Made by a program: the position numbers and the translations under genes. A stretch of 64,000 bases of DNA from Flaviflexus huanghaiensis (GTDB taxonomy: Bacteria; Actinomycetota; Actinomycetes; Actinomycetales; Actinomycetaceae). The DNA is taken from assembly GCF_014118685.1 (NCBI RefSeq), contig NZ_JACFAK010000007.1, forward strand, positions 99,659 to 163,658. Reading direction: 5' to 3'. Shown piece after piece: positions 48,085-56,661 of this stretch; position 1 is the first letter of the stretch, and each line of letters begins with the position of its first letter. The notes beneath the pieces are model-generated. The model saw only the letters and a list, made by a program, of their open reading frames with translations. It was not told the origin of the DNA and did no database searches.

Positions 48085-49268
48085 TGTTCCTCTTGTTCAG
48101 TTTCGGGCGCGTATGCCTCAGGGATGATGAAAGTGAAGGTCGACCCCTTGCCGGGCTCGCTCCAGAGCTCGATGCGACCACCGTGATCGGCCGCGACGTG
48201 CTTGACGATGCTGAGACCGAGGCCCGTGCCTCCCTCTTCTCGCGTTCGCGCATTATCTCCACGGAAGAAGCGTTCGAATACTCGCTCCCGTAGCTCCGGG
48301 GGAATGCCGACACCCTGGTCGACGACAGCGATACGGACAACGCCCTCGAAGCGCGAGACACCGACCGAGGCCCGGCCGCCCGGGTTCGAGTAGCGGACCG
48401 CATTATCAACAAGGTTTCGCACCGCGGTCGTGAGGAGCGGCCTGTCGCCGAAAACCTGAACGCCCGATGAGGGGGCTGTCACGAGCGTGATGTTGCGGCT
48501 ATCAGCCTCAATCCGGCATCTGTCGATCGCTTCGTTGACCACAGTATCGACGTCAACGAGCTCGCCGTGGGCTATGGCAGCACCGTCCTGGACGCGAGAC
48601 AGCTCGATGATGTCCTGCACCAGTGAGGCCAACCGAGCAGACTCCCGCTGGAGTTGCTCCGAGAAGAGGAGGACATTCTCCGGCTCATCAGCCACATCTT
48701 GGATCGTTTCCGACAAGAGCCCGATCGCGCCGATCGGCGTCTTGAGCTCGTGGGAGATATTGGCGACGAAGTCGCGTCTCGTCTCCTCAAGCCTTTTCGC
48801 TTCCGTTGTGTCGAAGAAGAGGATGAGGGTGCGCTCGCCGCTCATGGGGGCGATGCGAATCGACAGAACAATCCGCCCCGTGTTCGCAAACGAACGCCGC
48901 AGAGACAGCTCCATATCCTTTGGCTCACCCGCCCCGGATACCTCGTTGATCGCCGCGACGATCTCGGACCGGATGATTCGTGAGCCCCGGACGAGGCCGA
49001 GCGAGTAGGCAATAGTCGACGCCCGCTCAACATCGCGCATGGCATTGAGCAATATGTAAGCCTGTGGCACGGCAGTCAGCACCGACTGGATGTCGCTGTC
49101 AGCGACGGAAGCGGCGACGGTGTCGACGTCCTCGACTGTCTCCATCGACCGATTGAGCGCCCACATGACGGTCACACCGATGACGATACCCGCCAGCGCC
49201 GCGACGAGGAGATACACGATACCGGAGTCTGGCATGAAACCAGGATAGACATGTTTGACAGATCGCAT
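48081..49268 (-). CDS. senX3: Sensor histidine kinase SenX3-like
   Basis: 395 residues from ATG 49268. One N-terminal membrane helix (about 15-38, IVYLLVAALAGIVIGVTVMW), a PAS-like domain (about 70-165), the HisKA dimerisation box FVANISHELKTPIGAIG with the phospho-His, and an ATPase domain with N-box DNAVRYS, G1 VVDQGVGIPP and G2 GTGLGLSIVKH. A frame extends to 49673 but overlaps phoU. ATG 49268 has AGGATGGG seven bases before it; ATG 49235 is the other choice. Mycobacterial SenX3 has two helices. Confidence 0.93.
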   Translation of the reverse strand: MRSVKHVYPGFMPDSGIVYLLVAALAGIVIGVTVMWALNRSMETVEDVDTVAASVADSDIQSVLTAVPQAYILLNAMRDVERASTIAYSLGLVRGSRIIRSEIVAAINEVSGAGEPKDMELSLRRSFANTGRIVLSIRIAPMSGERTLILFFDTTEAKRLEETRRDFVANISHELKTPIGAIGLLSETIQDVADEPENVLLFSEQLQRESARLASLVQDIIELSRVQDGAAIAHGELVDVDTVVNEAIDRCRIEADSRNITLVTAPSSGVQVFGDRPLLTTAVRNLVDNAVRYSNPGGRASVGVSRFEGVVRIAVVDQGVGIPPELRERVFERFFRGDNARTREEGGTGLGLSIVKHVAADHGGRIELWSEPGKGSTFTFIIPEAYAPETEQEEQ

Positions 49269-49295
49269 GCAGACGCCCATCCTACCGCGACGGGA

Positions 49296-49328
49296 GTTCA
49301 CCGCGTGATCATCGCGCGTTAACCTCAG
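49296..49328. promoter_or_regulatory. PHO-box-like direct repeat
   Basis: Three consecutive 11-base units: GTTCACCGCGT, GATCATCGCGC and GTTAACCTCAG. The first and third match the GTTCACC-type units bound by PhoP/RegX3 in actinobacteria; the middle one is weak. It lies between the divergent senX3 and phoU starts, 28 bases from the senX3 start and 68 from phoU. Confidence 0.6.
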
Positions 49329-49395
49329 TATGATGAGGTAATCAAGGAAAACCTTCACGTCATGAGGGACCGTCCTTAGAACATCAGGAGTTATT

Positions 49396-50088
49396 GTGCG
49401 CGAGATCTTCAGGCAGGAATTGCAGCAACTTGGCGATGATCTGCTCAAGCAGGGTCGCGAAGCCGCCAGGTCAATGGAACGTGCCGCCAGGTCGCTGAAA
49501 GACGCGAACATCGCGCTGGCGGAACAGGTTATTGATGCCGATAAGCGCATCGACGCCCTCGAACGCAACCTCGACGAGATGGGCATCTCGGTTCTCGCAC
49601 GGCAGGCCCCGGTCGCAGCCGATCTGCGTACCGTCGTCTCGGTCCTCCGTATCTCCTCCACCCTCGAGCGCATGGGAGACCTCGCGCGGCATGTCGCCTA
49701 CGTCGCCCGCGGCCGTTACCCCGAGCGCGTCAACACGGGGCCCGTCTACGATCTGCTGGTTGAGATGGCGGAGCACGCGAGTGTCGTTGGTCAGCGGGTT
49801 GCCGAGCTTCTCGACTCTCACGATCTCTCGCTGGCCGAGATGATCGAGGAGGAGGATAACGTCCTCGATGCGCTACACCACAAGTCGTTCGAGCTCATCC
49901 TCGACGAGTCTCGCGAGCTCTCTCGCCAGGAGGTCATCGATACGGTCCTTCTCGCACGTTACATGGAACGGTACGGCGACCACGGTGTGTCAATTGCTCG
50001 CCGCATTACCTTCCTCGTGACCGGACACCTCGCCGAGCGCGATGAGACGATTCGAGAGATCGCAGAGACGGTCGAAGAGCAACGCTGA
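49396..50088 (+). CDS. phoU: Phosphate signalling protein PhoU
   Basis: 230 residues, all-helical, two PhoU repeats of about 100 residues. Metal-binding motifs are in DKRIDALERNLDEM (about 49-62) and in EEDNVLDALHHKSFELI (about 151-168); LERMGDLARHVAYVARG and MERYGDHGVSIARRITF are the other family blocks. PhoU dampens the SenX3-type kinase when phosphate is plentiful. GTG start with AGGAG five bases upstream, divergent from senX3. No pst genes are within the window. Confidence 0.94.
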   Translation: MREIFRQELQQLGDDLLKQGREAARSMERAARSLKDANIALAEQVIDADKRIDALERNLDEMGISVLARQAPVAADLRTVVSVLRISSTLERMGDLARHVAYVARGRYPERVNTGPVYDLLVEMAEHASVVGQRVAELLDSHDLSLAEMIEEEDNVLDALHHKSFELILDESRELSRQEVIDTVLLARYMERYGDHGVSIARRITFLVTGHLAERDETIREIAETVEEQR

Positions 50089-50108
50089 GGGAATCGGCTC
50101 ACATGACA

Positions 50109-50138
50109 TAGGCCCCGTTCATGATTGAACGGGGCCTA
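50109..50138. terminator. Bidirectional terminator between phoU and gpmA
   Basis: TAGGCCCCGTTCA and TGAACGGGGCCTA form a perfect 13-bp stem around TGAT, followed by GATCTTT. Convergent genes on both sides. Confidence 0.9.
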
Positions 50139-50157
50139 GATCTTTAGCTCAGGCGTA

Positions 50158-50895
50158 TTACTTGCCCTGGTTGGCGACTGCCGCGATAGCGGCTTCAGCT
50201 GCCTCCGGGTCGAGGTAGGTGCCCCGGGGAGTGATGGGTGACAGATCCTCGTCGAGCTCGTAGTAGAGCGGGATTCCGGTCGGAATATTGAGGCCCGAGA
50301 TCTCCTCGTCGGAGATGTTGTCGAGATGCTTAACGATCGCGCGTAGGGAGTTGCCGTGCGCGGCGATGAGGACCGTCTTGCCAGACTTCAGGTCTTGGAC
50401 AATCTCTTCCTCCCAGTAGGGCAAGAGGCGCTCGAGGACATCCTTGAGGCACTCGGTTGCGGGGATGGGTTCGCCCGCGTAACGCGGATCGGAATCTTGC
50501 GAGAATTCCGAGCCAGCTTCGATCGGCGGCGGCGGCACATCGTAGGAGCGGCGCCACTGCATGAACTGGTCTTCACCGTACTCGTCACGGATCTGCTTCT
50601 TGTCTTTACCCTGGAGGGCGCCGTAGTGGCGCTCGTTGAGCCGCCAGTTGCGCTTGACGGGGATCCAGTGGAGGTCGGCGACATCGAGCGCAAGGTTCGC
50701 GGTCGAGATCGCGCGGCGCAGGAGCGACGTATGGAGAATATCGGGCGAGACGCCAGCCTCAGTGAGAAGGGTGCCTCCGCGCTTCGCCTCTTCCACGCCC
50801 TTCTCGGAGAGCGGGACATCGACCCATCCGGTAAATAGGTTCTTTGCGTTCCAATCGCTCTCGCCGTGGCGGAGCAAGACAAGTTTGTAGACCAT
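50158..50895 (-). CDS. gpmA: 2,3-bisphosphoglycerate-dependent phosphoglycerate mutase
   Basis: 245 residues from ATG 50895. Interconverts 3- and 2-phosphoglycerate. The phospho-histidine motif [18 protein letters not shown] (about 6-24), the second active-site block [27 protein letters not shown], and the second His in [15 protein letters not shown] are all present. The frame extends to 51015 with 40 basic, unlikely residues. Conserved near senX3-regX3 in actinobacteria. Confidence 0.96.
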   Translation of the reverse strand: MVYKLVLLRHGESDWNAKNLFTGWVDVPLSEKGVEEAKRGGTLLTEAGVSPDILHTSLLRRAISTANLALDVADLHWIPVKRNWRLNERHYGALQGKDKKQIRDEYGEDQFMQWRRSYDVPPPPIEAGSEFSQDSDPRYAGEPIPATECLKDVLERLLPYWEEEIVQDLKSGKTVLIAAHGNSLRAIVKHLDNISDEEISGLNIPTGIPLYYELDEDLSPITPRGTYLDPEAAEAAIAAVANQGK

Positions 50896-50941
50896 ATATC
50901 TATCTTTCCATGAGAGATGTCGTGGATTCGGGACGGCGGAC

Positions 50942-51112
50942 CTAGCCCGCCTGTTCATCCTGACGAGACTTCTCCGCCTCCTGGGCATCCAGCTCGGCCT
51001 CCGCCTTGCGCTCAAGACGGTCGGAGTTCATGACCAGCTTGATAACTGCGACGAAGGCTCCGAGAGCGAGGATGGACGGCAGGACGGCGAGTAGGTTCTC
51101 CACACCCTTCAT
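50942..51112 (-). CDS. Small single-helix membrane protein
   Basis: 56 residues. One membrane helix ([22 protein letters not shown]) near the start and a charged helical tail ([23 protein letters not shown]). Length and layout are like small actinobacterial membrane proteins of unknown role. The ATG at 51112 lies one base after the aroD stop, so it is likely co-translated with aroD. Confidence 0.6.
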   Translation of the reverse strand: MKGVENLLAVLPSILALGAFVAVIKLVMNSDRLERKAEAELDAQEAEKSRQDEQAG

Positions 51113-51113
51113 T

Positions 51114-51830
51114 CTACCGATCGAGCGCATCGAGGACAGTACGGACCAAGACGGCGTCCATCTGGCCCGGAGCAGACTCGCTGCCGACGGTTCCGAAAGT
51201 GGCGACCGACCCGCAGGCGGCAGCGGCGAGCCTCGTCCACGCGGCGTCGAGGCCCATGGAGATGGAGATGATGGGGGCGCCGAAACGATGACCCAGGCCC
51301 CTCGTCAACTCCATCTGCCGCCACGTGTCGTCAGCATGGGCGGGGTGGAAGGCAATCTTGAGCAGATCCGCCCCCACGACGGCCATGTCCTCGAGGGTCT
51401 CGATGATCTCCTCATTGCGCGGCGTCGCATCGAAGTTGTGGTGAGAGGTGATGACGGGGATGCCGTGGTCGTGAGCGATCGGGACGATCTGGAAGGCAGC
51501 CGAGCGCTTGATCTCGACGTCGAGGACGTCGAACTGCATGGTTGCGAGCTTCATCGCGGCTGCCGCGTAGTTATGGCCTTCACCGGGAAACTTTCCGCCC
51601 TCGCGATCGGAGCGGACCGTCGCGATCGTTGGAAGCGGAGAATCTGCCAAGACATCGGCACTCGAATCCCAGTCATCCGTCAGGTCGGCCCGCCATTCGA
51701 TAACGTCGGCGCCGGCCGCTGCGGCTTGCTCCACCATTGCGGCGAGTTCGTGCGGTGTCCCGAACACTGGCACGATCAGCGCAGGCTTCGATTCCACTCC
51801 AGTGAGTGCGCGCGGTAGACGCGGTTCCAT
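51114..51830 (-). CDS. aroD: Type I 3-dehydroquinate dehydratase
   Basis: 238 residues. Dehydrates 3-dehydroquinate in the shikimate pathway by a Schiff-base mechanism. The conserved DVIEWRADL block, the catalytic His in VITSHHNFDATP and the Schiff-base Lys in LLKIAFHPAH are present. ATG 51830 follows AGGAGGAAC and is chosen over the longer frame to 51866. Type I enzymes are less common in actinobacteria than type II (AroQ), which could hint at a different ancestry. Confidence 0.93.
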   Translation of the reverse strand: MEPRLPRALTGVESKPALIVPVFGTPHELAAMVEQAAAAGADVIEWRADLTDDWDSSADVLADSPLPTIATVRSDREGGKFPGEGHNYAAAAMKLATMQFDVLDVEIKRSAAFQIVPIAHDHGIPVITSHHNFDATPRNEEIIETLEDMAVVGADLLKIAFHPAHADDTWRQMELTRGLGHRFGAPIISISMGLDAAWTRLAAAACGSVATFGTVGSESAPGQMDAVLVRTVLDALDR

Positions 51831-51936
51831 TGTTCCTCCTGGCTCCAGCGGCTTCTTGCCGCTCAACGGCGAGACCCAGTGGCCTCACACCCCATATGTA
51901 TCTGCTCAAGCGCCCGGTTCCACGTGGCGAACGTCC

Positions 51937-52257
51937 CTACCCGACCGCCAGCTCTCCCATATCGTCCCAGTCGTCGCCATCGATGTGGCGCGAGAGGATC
52001 TTCGGGGTTGCGGAGAGGTACGTGGGGAACTCCTCCTGCATCTTCTTAAAATGCTCTGATGAAACATGGGGACCCGCCCCATCGTTCTCGAATCCCTCGA
52101 CGAGAACATACGTGTTCGGATCCGTGAGGGAGCGCGACCACTCGAAGAACTTATTACCTGGCTCAGCGCGGGTCGCCTCGGTGAACTCTGCGGAAATCTC
52201 TCCCCACCGGTCCGCGTACTCGGGCTTAACGGGAAACTTGACAACGATGAAGATCAC
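51937..52257 (-). CDS. Antibiotic-biosynthesis-monooxygenase-like (ABM) protein
   Basis: 106 residues. A dimeric alpha+beta barrel type small protein: IFIVVKFPVKPEYADRWGEISAEFTEATRAEPGNKFFEWSRS then YVLVEGFENDGAGPHVSSEHFK, the typical ABM pattern. Such proteins act as quinol monooxygenases or heme/quinone handlers; the substrate is unknown. The GTG at 52257 has GGAAGGAG seven bases upstream. Divergent from the luciferase operon, with a palindrome between. Confidence 0.85.
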   Translation of the reverse strand: MIFIVVKFPVKPEYADRWGEISAEFTEATRAEPGNKFFEWSRSLTDPNTYVLVEGFENDGAGPHVSSEHFKKMQEEFPTYLSATPKILSRHIDGDDWDDMGELAVG

Positions 52258-52423
52258 AACGCACTCCTTCCGGCCTCCCACTGCGGGACGGTCCACCACA
52301 ACGTTATGCCACGAATAACTCTCGTCTGGATATCACCAAGCCGACTCCAGCCACTCGTCCCCCGGGCTGTCGGGTGCCGCCGGACGGCGTGGGAATAAAA
52401 GGGACAGTCCTGCGTTACATCGA

Positions 52424-52443
52424 GTAGTTCAAATTTGAATTAC
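52424..52443. promoter_or_regulatory. 20-bp operator-like palindrome before LLM operon
   Basis: GTAGTTCAAATTTGAATTAC is symmetric except for one pair (G52427 against T52440); the core TTCAAATTTGAA (52428-52439) is perfect. It ends 25 bases before the ATG of the monooxygenase gene. The operon encodes a MarR regulator, and MarR proteins bind such palindromes near their own promoters. The link is inferred. Confidence 0.72.
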
Positions 52444-52468
52444 TTTAAATTCCGGTGAAGGAGAGACT

Positions 52469-53653
52469 ATGCAGTTCGGAATATTCACAATCGGCGATAT
52501 CACGACGGACCCGACGACTGGGGAAACCCCGACGGAAAACGCCCGCATTAAAGCCACGGTCGAGATGGCGAAGCATGCGGAGGACGCAGGCTTTGACGTG
52601 TTCGCCACAGGCCAACACCACAACCCGCCCTTCGTGGCACCCGGCAACCCGCCGACGCTCCTCGCCTATCTCGCAGCGCAGACCGAGAAAATCATTCTCT
52701 CGACCGCAACGACTCTCATCACGACCATGGACCCGGTGCGTCTTGCCGAAGACTATGCCTACCTTCAGCACCTGGCGGACGGCCGTGTTGATCTGGCACT
52801 CGGCCGAGGCAACACGGGACCGGTGTATCCCTGGTTTGGTAAGGACATCCGCAACGGGATTCAGCTCGCCGTCGAGAATTACAACCTGCTCTACCGCCTG
52901 TGGCGCGAGGAGAACATCGACTGGCAGGGACAGTTCCGGACACCGCTCAACAACTTTACGTCGACGCCACGGCCGCTCGACAATGTCGCGCCGTTCGTCT
53001 GGCACGGATCGATCCGGTCCCCCGAGATCGCCGAGCAGGCCGCGTACTACGGTGATGGCTTCTTCCACAACAACATCTTCTGGAACAAGGAGCATGTCAT
53101 CCAGATGGTGCGGCTCTACCGCCAGCGGTACGAGTACTACGGCCACGGCCAAGCCCATCAGGCATACGTTGGGCTTGGCGGCCAGGCTTTCGTCCACAAG
53201 AACTCGCAGGAGGCTGTCCGCCAGTTCCGGCCGTACTTCGACAATGCCCCCGTCTACGGGCACGGCCCGTCGCTCGAGGACTTCTCGAAGATGACGCCGC
53301 TGACCGTCGGATCACCCCAGCAGGTCATCGATCGCACCCTCGAATTCCGAGAGTGGGTAGGCGACTACCAACGCCAGATGTTCCTCATCGATCATGCTGG
53401 CCTGCCGCAGAAGACCGTCCTCGAGCAGATCGACATGATTGGTGAGCACGTTCTCCCGATCCTGCGCGAGGAGTTCGCGAAGAATCGTCCGGCCGACGTG
53501 CCGGATGCTCCGACACACGAGTTCCTCGTCGAGCGCGCCCGGTCGGGCGACAACCCCGTCGCAGGCGGCAAGGAGGGCTCTCGCGCCTGGCAGGATGCTC
53601 AGGCGCGTCTCGAGAAGCTTGAGGCGGCCGCAGCCGCCCAGGGAGGGAATTGA
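52469..53653 (+). CDS. Luciferase-like FMN-dependent monooxygenase (CE1758-like)
   Basis: 394 residues, bacterial luciferase-like (LLM) TIM-barrel. It uses reduced flavin and oxygen to oxidise an unknown substrate. Visible are the N-terminal MQFGIFTIGDITTDPTTGETPTENARI, GQHHNPPFVAP, the substrate-pocket block YAYLQHLADGRVDLALGRGNTGPVYPWFG, and WHGSIRSPEIAEQAAYYGDGFF. The layout matches the family paired with an FMN reductase in corynebacteria (CE1758). GGTGAAGGAGAGACT precedes the ATG. Followed directly by its likely reductase. Confidence 0.92.
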   Translation: MQFGIFTIGDITTDPTTGETPTENARIKATVEMAKHAEDAGFDVFATGQHHNPPFVAPGNPPTLLAYLAAQTEKIILSTATTLITTMDPVRLAEDYAYLQHLADGRVDLALGRGNTGPVYPWFGKDIRNGIQLAVENYNLLYRLWREENIDWQGQFRTPLNNFTSTPRPLDNVAPFVWHGSIRSPEIAEQAAYYGDGFFHNNIFWNKEHVIQMVRLYRQRYEYYGHGQAHQAYVGLGGQAFVHKNSQEAVRQFRPYFDNAPVYGHGPSLEDFSKMTPLTVGSPQQVIDRTLEFREWVGDYQRQMFLIDHAGLPQKTVLEQIDMIGEHVLPILREEFAKNRPADVPDAPTHEFLVERARSGDNPVAGGKEGSRAWQDAQARLEKLEAAAAAQGGN

Positions 53654-54336
53654 TGCAGTACGACGCAGCTTTTGAAAACACGGACCCATTCACGCCCGAG
53701 GCCCGACACATCGCTGTCGTCTCGGGAGGTCTCGGCGATCCGTCTCAGTCGCGGATGCTGGCCGACAGGCTCGCCGAGGCGACAACGGACGCCCTGTCCA
53801 ACGTGGGCATCGTTCCAGAGGTGCACGTCATCGAACTCAGGCTCCTAGCAAGCGCTATTTCCGACGCCCTCATCGCCCACAACAATTCGCCGGAGCTTCA
53901 GGATGCCATCGACCAGGTCCTCCAGGCGGACGCCGTCATCGCCGTCACCCCGACCTTCAAGGCTTCGTACTCTGGCTTGTTTAAGTCATTCTGGGATCTC
54001 ATCGATGAAGAGGACTTCGCTGGCACACCGGTGCTCCTTGGGGCAACCGGCGGCACTGCACGGCACTCACTCATCATCGACCAGGCGATGCGGCCACTCT
54101 TCGCCTATCTTAAGGCCGTCGCCGCTCCCGTTTCCGTCTTCGCAGCATCGGATGATTGGGGCGAGGCTCAGGGGGCCGCCGAGTCGACTAAGACGGAGCC
54201 CATCCACACGAGGATTGCAAGCGCAGGGGCGAGCCTCGCGGCCCTTCTCGAGGGCATGCCAGCCCGGCCCCGCAAGAAGCAGATTCGCGAGAAAGAGCTC
54301 GAGGTGATTCCCTTTGACCAGCTCCTTAACAGATAA
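53653..54336 (+). CDS. NAD(P)H-dependent FMN reductase (CE1759-like)
   Basis: 227 residues, flavodoxin-like fold. The flavin-phosphate loop is VVSGGLGDPSQSRMLADRLAEA; a second flavin motif is VTPTFKASYSGLFKSFWDLID. It should supply reduced FMN to the monooxygenase encoded before it. The ATG shares one base with the preceding TGA (TGATG). It overlaps the MarR gene by 23 bases. Confidence 0.9.
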   Translation: MQYDAAFENTDPFTPEARHIAVVSGGLGDPSQSRMLADRLAEATTDALSNVGIVPEVHVIELRLLASAISDALIAHNNSPELQDAIDQVLQADAVIAVTPTFKASYSGLFKSFWDLIDEEDFAGTPVLLGATGGTARHSLIIDQAMRPLFAYLKAVAAPVSVFAASDDWGEAQGAAESTKTEPIHTRIASAGASLAALLEGMPARPRKKQIREKELEVIPFDQLLNR

Positions 54337-54811
54337 TCTCTGGTCGCGAGCGGCGACTCCCGGGCATCGGGAAGCCGATATCTCCCGGCAGGCCTGGCGG
54401 GCCTACTGGGAGGCAACCGCCCTGCTGCGCGATCGACTCGAGAAGTCGCTCAAGGACGAGACGGGGTTACGACTCACCGACTACAACTTGCTCCTTCTTC
54501 TCACAGAGGCGGGCGGCTCGATGCGGATGGGGGAGCTCGCCAATCGCATGGTCTTCGCACCCTCGCGGATCACGTATCGCGTACGGCACTTGGCTGACCG
54601 CGGACTTGTTGTAAGGGAGGCCGAGGACGCCGACCGGCGAGGCGCTGTTGCGACGCTGACCGAGGAGGGCCGCCGCGTCTTCCATGCGGCAGCCAAGCTT
54701 CACTCCTGTCAGGTCGAAGAGTACTTCCTCAACCGTCTCTCACCGGGTGACGAAGAGGTTCTGCTTCGGGTGTTCACCGCCGTGGGGCAGCATCTCGACG
54801 CCGAGGCCTGA
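54314..54811 (+). CDS. MarR-family transcriptional regulator
   Basis: 165 residues. Winged helix-turn-helix with the family pattern LTDYNLLLLLTEAGGSMRMGELANRMVFAPSRITYRVRHLADRGLVVREAEDADRRGAVATLTEEGR; the DRR/G wing is intact. Effectors of MarR proteins are small phenolics or oxidants. TTG start inside the reductase gene, so it is made as the third product of the operon and could act on the palindrome at 52424-52443 in an autoregulatory loop. Confidence 0.92.
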   Translation: MTSSLTDNLWSRAATPGHREADISRQAWRAYWEATALLRDRLEKSLKDETGLRLTDYNLLLLLTEAGGSMRMGELANRMVFAPSRITYRVRHLADRGLVVREAEDADRRGAVATLTEEGRRVFHAAAKLHSCQVEEYFLNRLSPGDEEVLLRVFTAVGQHLDAEA

Positions 54812-54844
54812 GAACATAACGCTCCCGTGCGTGGGCCTGACGAG

Positions 54845-56203
54845 CTAGAGAATGGGCTTTCCGCGCTGTTCCGGCAGGAAGAACACGGCCCCCGCCGCAA
54901 TCGCGAACGCGACCGAAAAGATCGTGAAGACGAGGACATTGCCGCCAACCGACAGGAAGACGGGCACGAGGAGCGGAGTGATGATGGAGGCGATACGACC
55001 GAAGCCAGCAGCCGCACCTGTCCCTGTTCCGCGCACCGTCGTTGGGTACAACTCGGGACCGATCGCGTAGAGGGCGCCCCATGCGCCGAGGTTGAAGAAA
55101 CTCAGCATCATGCCAGCACTGATGATGTGCCAGTCCGCACTCGCCTGACCGTAAAGGATCGCGGCGACGGCTGAACCAGCGAGGAAGATCGCGAGTGTGC
55201 TGCGGCGGCCGATTTTCTCAATGAGATAGGCCGCGACGAAATAACCTGGCAGCTGGGCGATCGTGATGATGAGGGTGAACTCAAACGACCTCACGAGAGA
55301 AAAACCCTGAGCTGTCAACAGCGACGGGATCCACGTGAAGGCTCCGTAGTACGAGAAATTGATCGCGAACCAAATGGTCCATAGAGCGGCAGTGCGCCGT
55401 CTCATGGGCTTCGACCAGATTGTCAGCTTCTTGTCTGGCTGGGGAACAGCGAGCCGCTCAGCATCCTCGTGCGACTCGACGGTCGGGCCACTGTAGGTAT
55501 AGGCCGGACCGGCGGACGCCTCGAACTCCTGCACGATCTTCTCGGCCTCGGCGTACTTTCCCTTCGTCTCGAGGAACCTCACGGACTCGGGAGTGTGGAG
55601 GCGGATGATGAGGGCGTAGAAGGCGGGCACAGCGCCGATGACGAGGCCCCACCGCCAACCGTCGTCGGAACCTGCCACGACGAAGTAGCCGATAAGGGCG
55701 GCGGCAATCCATCCGAGGGCCCAGAATGCCTCGAGCCAAACGATGACACGGCCACGAATATTCTTCGGGGCAAACTCCGACATGAGAGTGGAGGCGACCG
55801 GCAACTCCGCACCGAGGCCAAGTCCAACGATAAAGCGGAATACAAGAAGAACTGCAACAGACCCCGCGAGGGCGGAGGCTCCCGTCGCCAGCCCGTAGAC
55901 GAGAAGTGTGAGGGCGAATACGGAGCGGCGGCCGATCCTGTCGGCGAGGAGCCCTCCCAGGGTTGCGCCGATCGCCATGCCGATGAAGCCGATCGAGATG
56001 ATCCACGATCGTTCTGTATCGGTCAGCCCCCACTGCTGCGCGAGAGCGGCAACGATAAAGGAAATCAGTCCGACATCCATCGCGTCCAATGCCCAGCCGA
56101 CACCCGAGGTGCCGAGAAGCTTCCCAAGTTTTTTCGTGAACGGGAGGCGCTCGAGTCGTTCCGACCGGGCAAGCACGTCCTGCTTCTCATCCTCAGTATT
56201 CAT
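54845..56203 (-). CDS. MFS transporter (sugar/aromatic-acid:H+ symporter type)
   Basis: 452 residues with about twelve membrane helices. The A-loop motif GGLLADRIGRRSVFAL, the following RFIVGLGLGAELPVASTLMSEFAPKNIRGR and the second-half YLIEKIGRRS are of the metabolite:H+ symporter group (niacin, benzoate and related acids, or sugars). The ATG at 56203 with GAAGG six bases upstream is preferred over the frame to 56317. Convergent with the MarR gene, so not part of that operon. Confidence 0.88.
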   Translation of the reverse strand: MNTEDEKQDVLARSERLERLPFTKKLGKLLGTSGVGWALDAMDVGLISFIVAALAQQWGLTDTERSWIISIGFIGMAIGATLGGLLADRIGRRSVFALTLLVYGLATGASALAGSVAVLLVFRFIVGLGLGAELPVASTLMSEFAPKNIRGRVIVWLEAFWALGWIAAALIGYFVVAGSDDGWRWGLVIGAVPAFYALIIRLHTPESVRFLETKGKYAEAEKIVQEFEASAGPAYTYSGPTVESHEDAERLAVPQPDKKLTIWSKPMRRRTAALWTIWFAINFSYYGAFTWIPSLLTAQGFSLVRSFEFTLIITIAQLPGYFVAAYLIEKIGRRSTLAIFLAGSAVAAILYGQASADWHIISAGMMLSFFNLGAWGALYAIGPELYPTTVRGTGTGAAAGFGRIASIITPLLVPVFLSVGGNVLVFTIFSVAFAIAAGAVFFLPEQRGKPIL

Positions 56204-56661
56204 CGGGCCCTTCGATGGTCGTATCTGCGGCGCGTCACACCAACTGTGCACGCCCTCCACGCAGAGCCTACTGCTATCGAGCTGGAATTCTCGTCCACGC
56301 AGGACGAGGCTCCACATTGTGAGGCAGGCGCTATAACCAGCGCCCGTTCACAGAACACGGTAAACATAACGAGGGACGTGAATGCACAAATCTTCCGATA
56401 TTTACCGTATCAATGTGATGACGCACCTACATGTCATGAGGGGAAACCCAAAGTAGTACTCAAAGACTAGGCTTAAGTCCCAATGTCGTTGCAGGACGAA
56501 GGCTTACAGTGAAGTCACGACATTACTTCCCAAGTGTCAAAGTTGGCGAGGCCCGTCCTGATCGGACGGGCCTCGTTGATTCTCGGAATCTGACTCTGGA
56601 CCATGACGCGAGACGCCCTTACGCGCCTACCATGAGCGCCGAAACCATTAAATCGCGGAGC
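56204..56661. other. Gene-free region with terminator hairpin and dispersed repeat
   Basis: No gene seen in about 458 bases. CGAGGCCCGTCC (56547-56558) pairs with GGACGGGCCTCG (56564-56575), a strong hairpin that fits the end of the ABC operon to the right. Inverted copies of ACGGTAAACAT/ATATTTACCGT lie at 56357-56367 and 56398-56408, a possible operator for the MFS gene. The remainder shows no motif. Confidence 0.5.
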
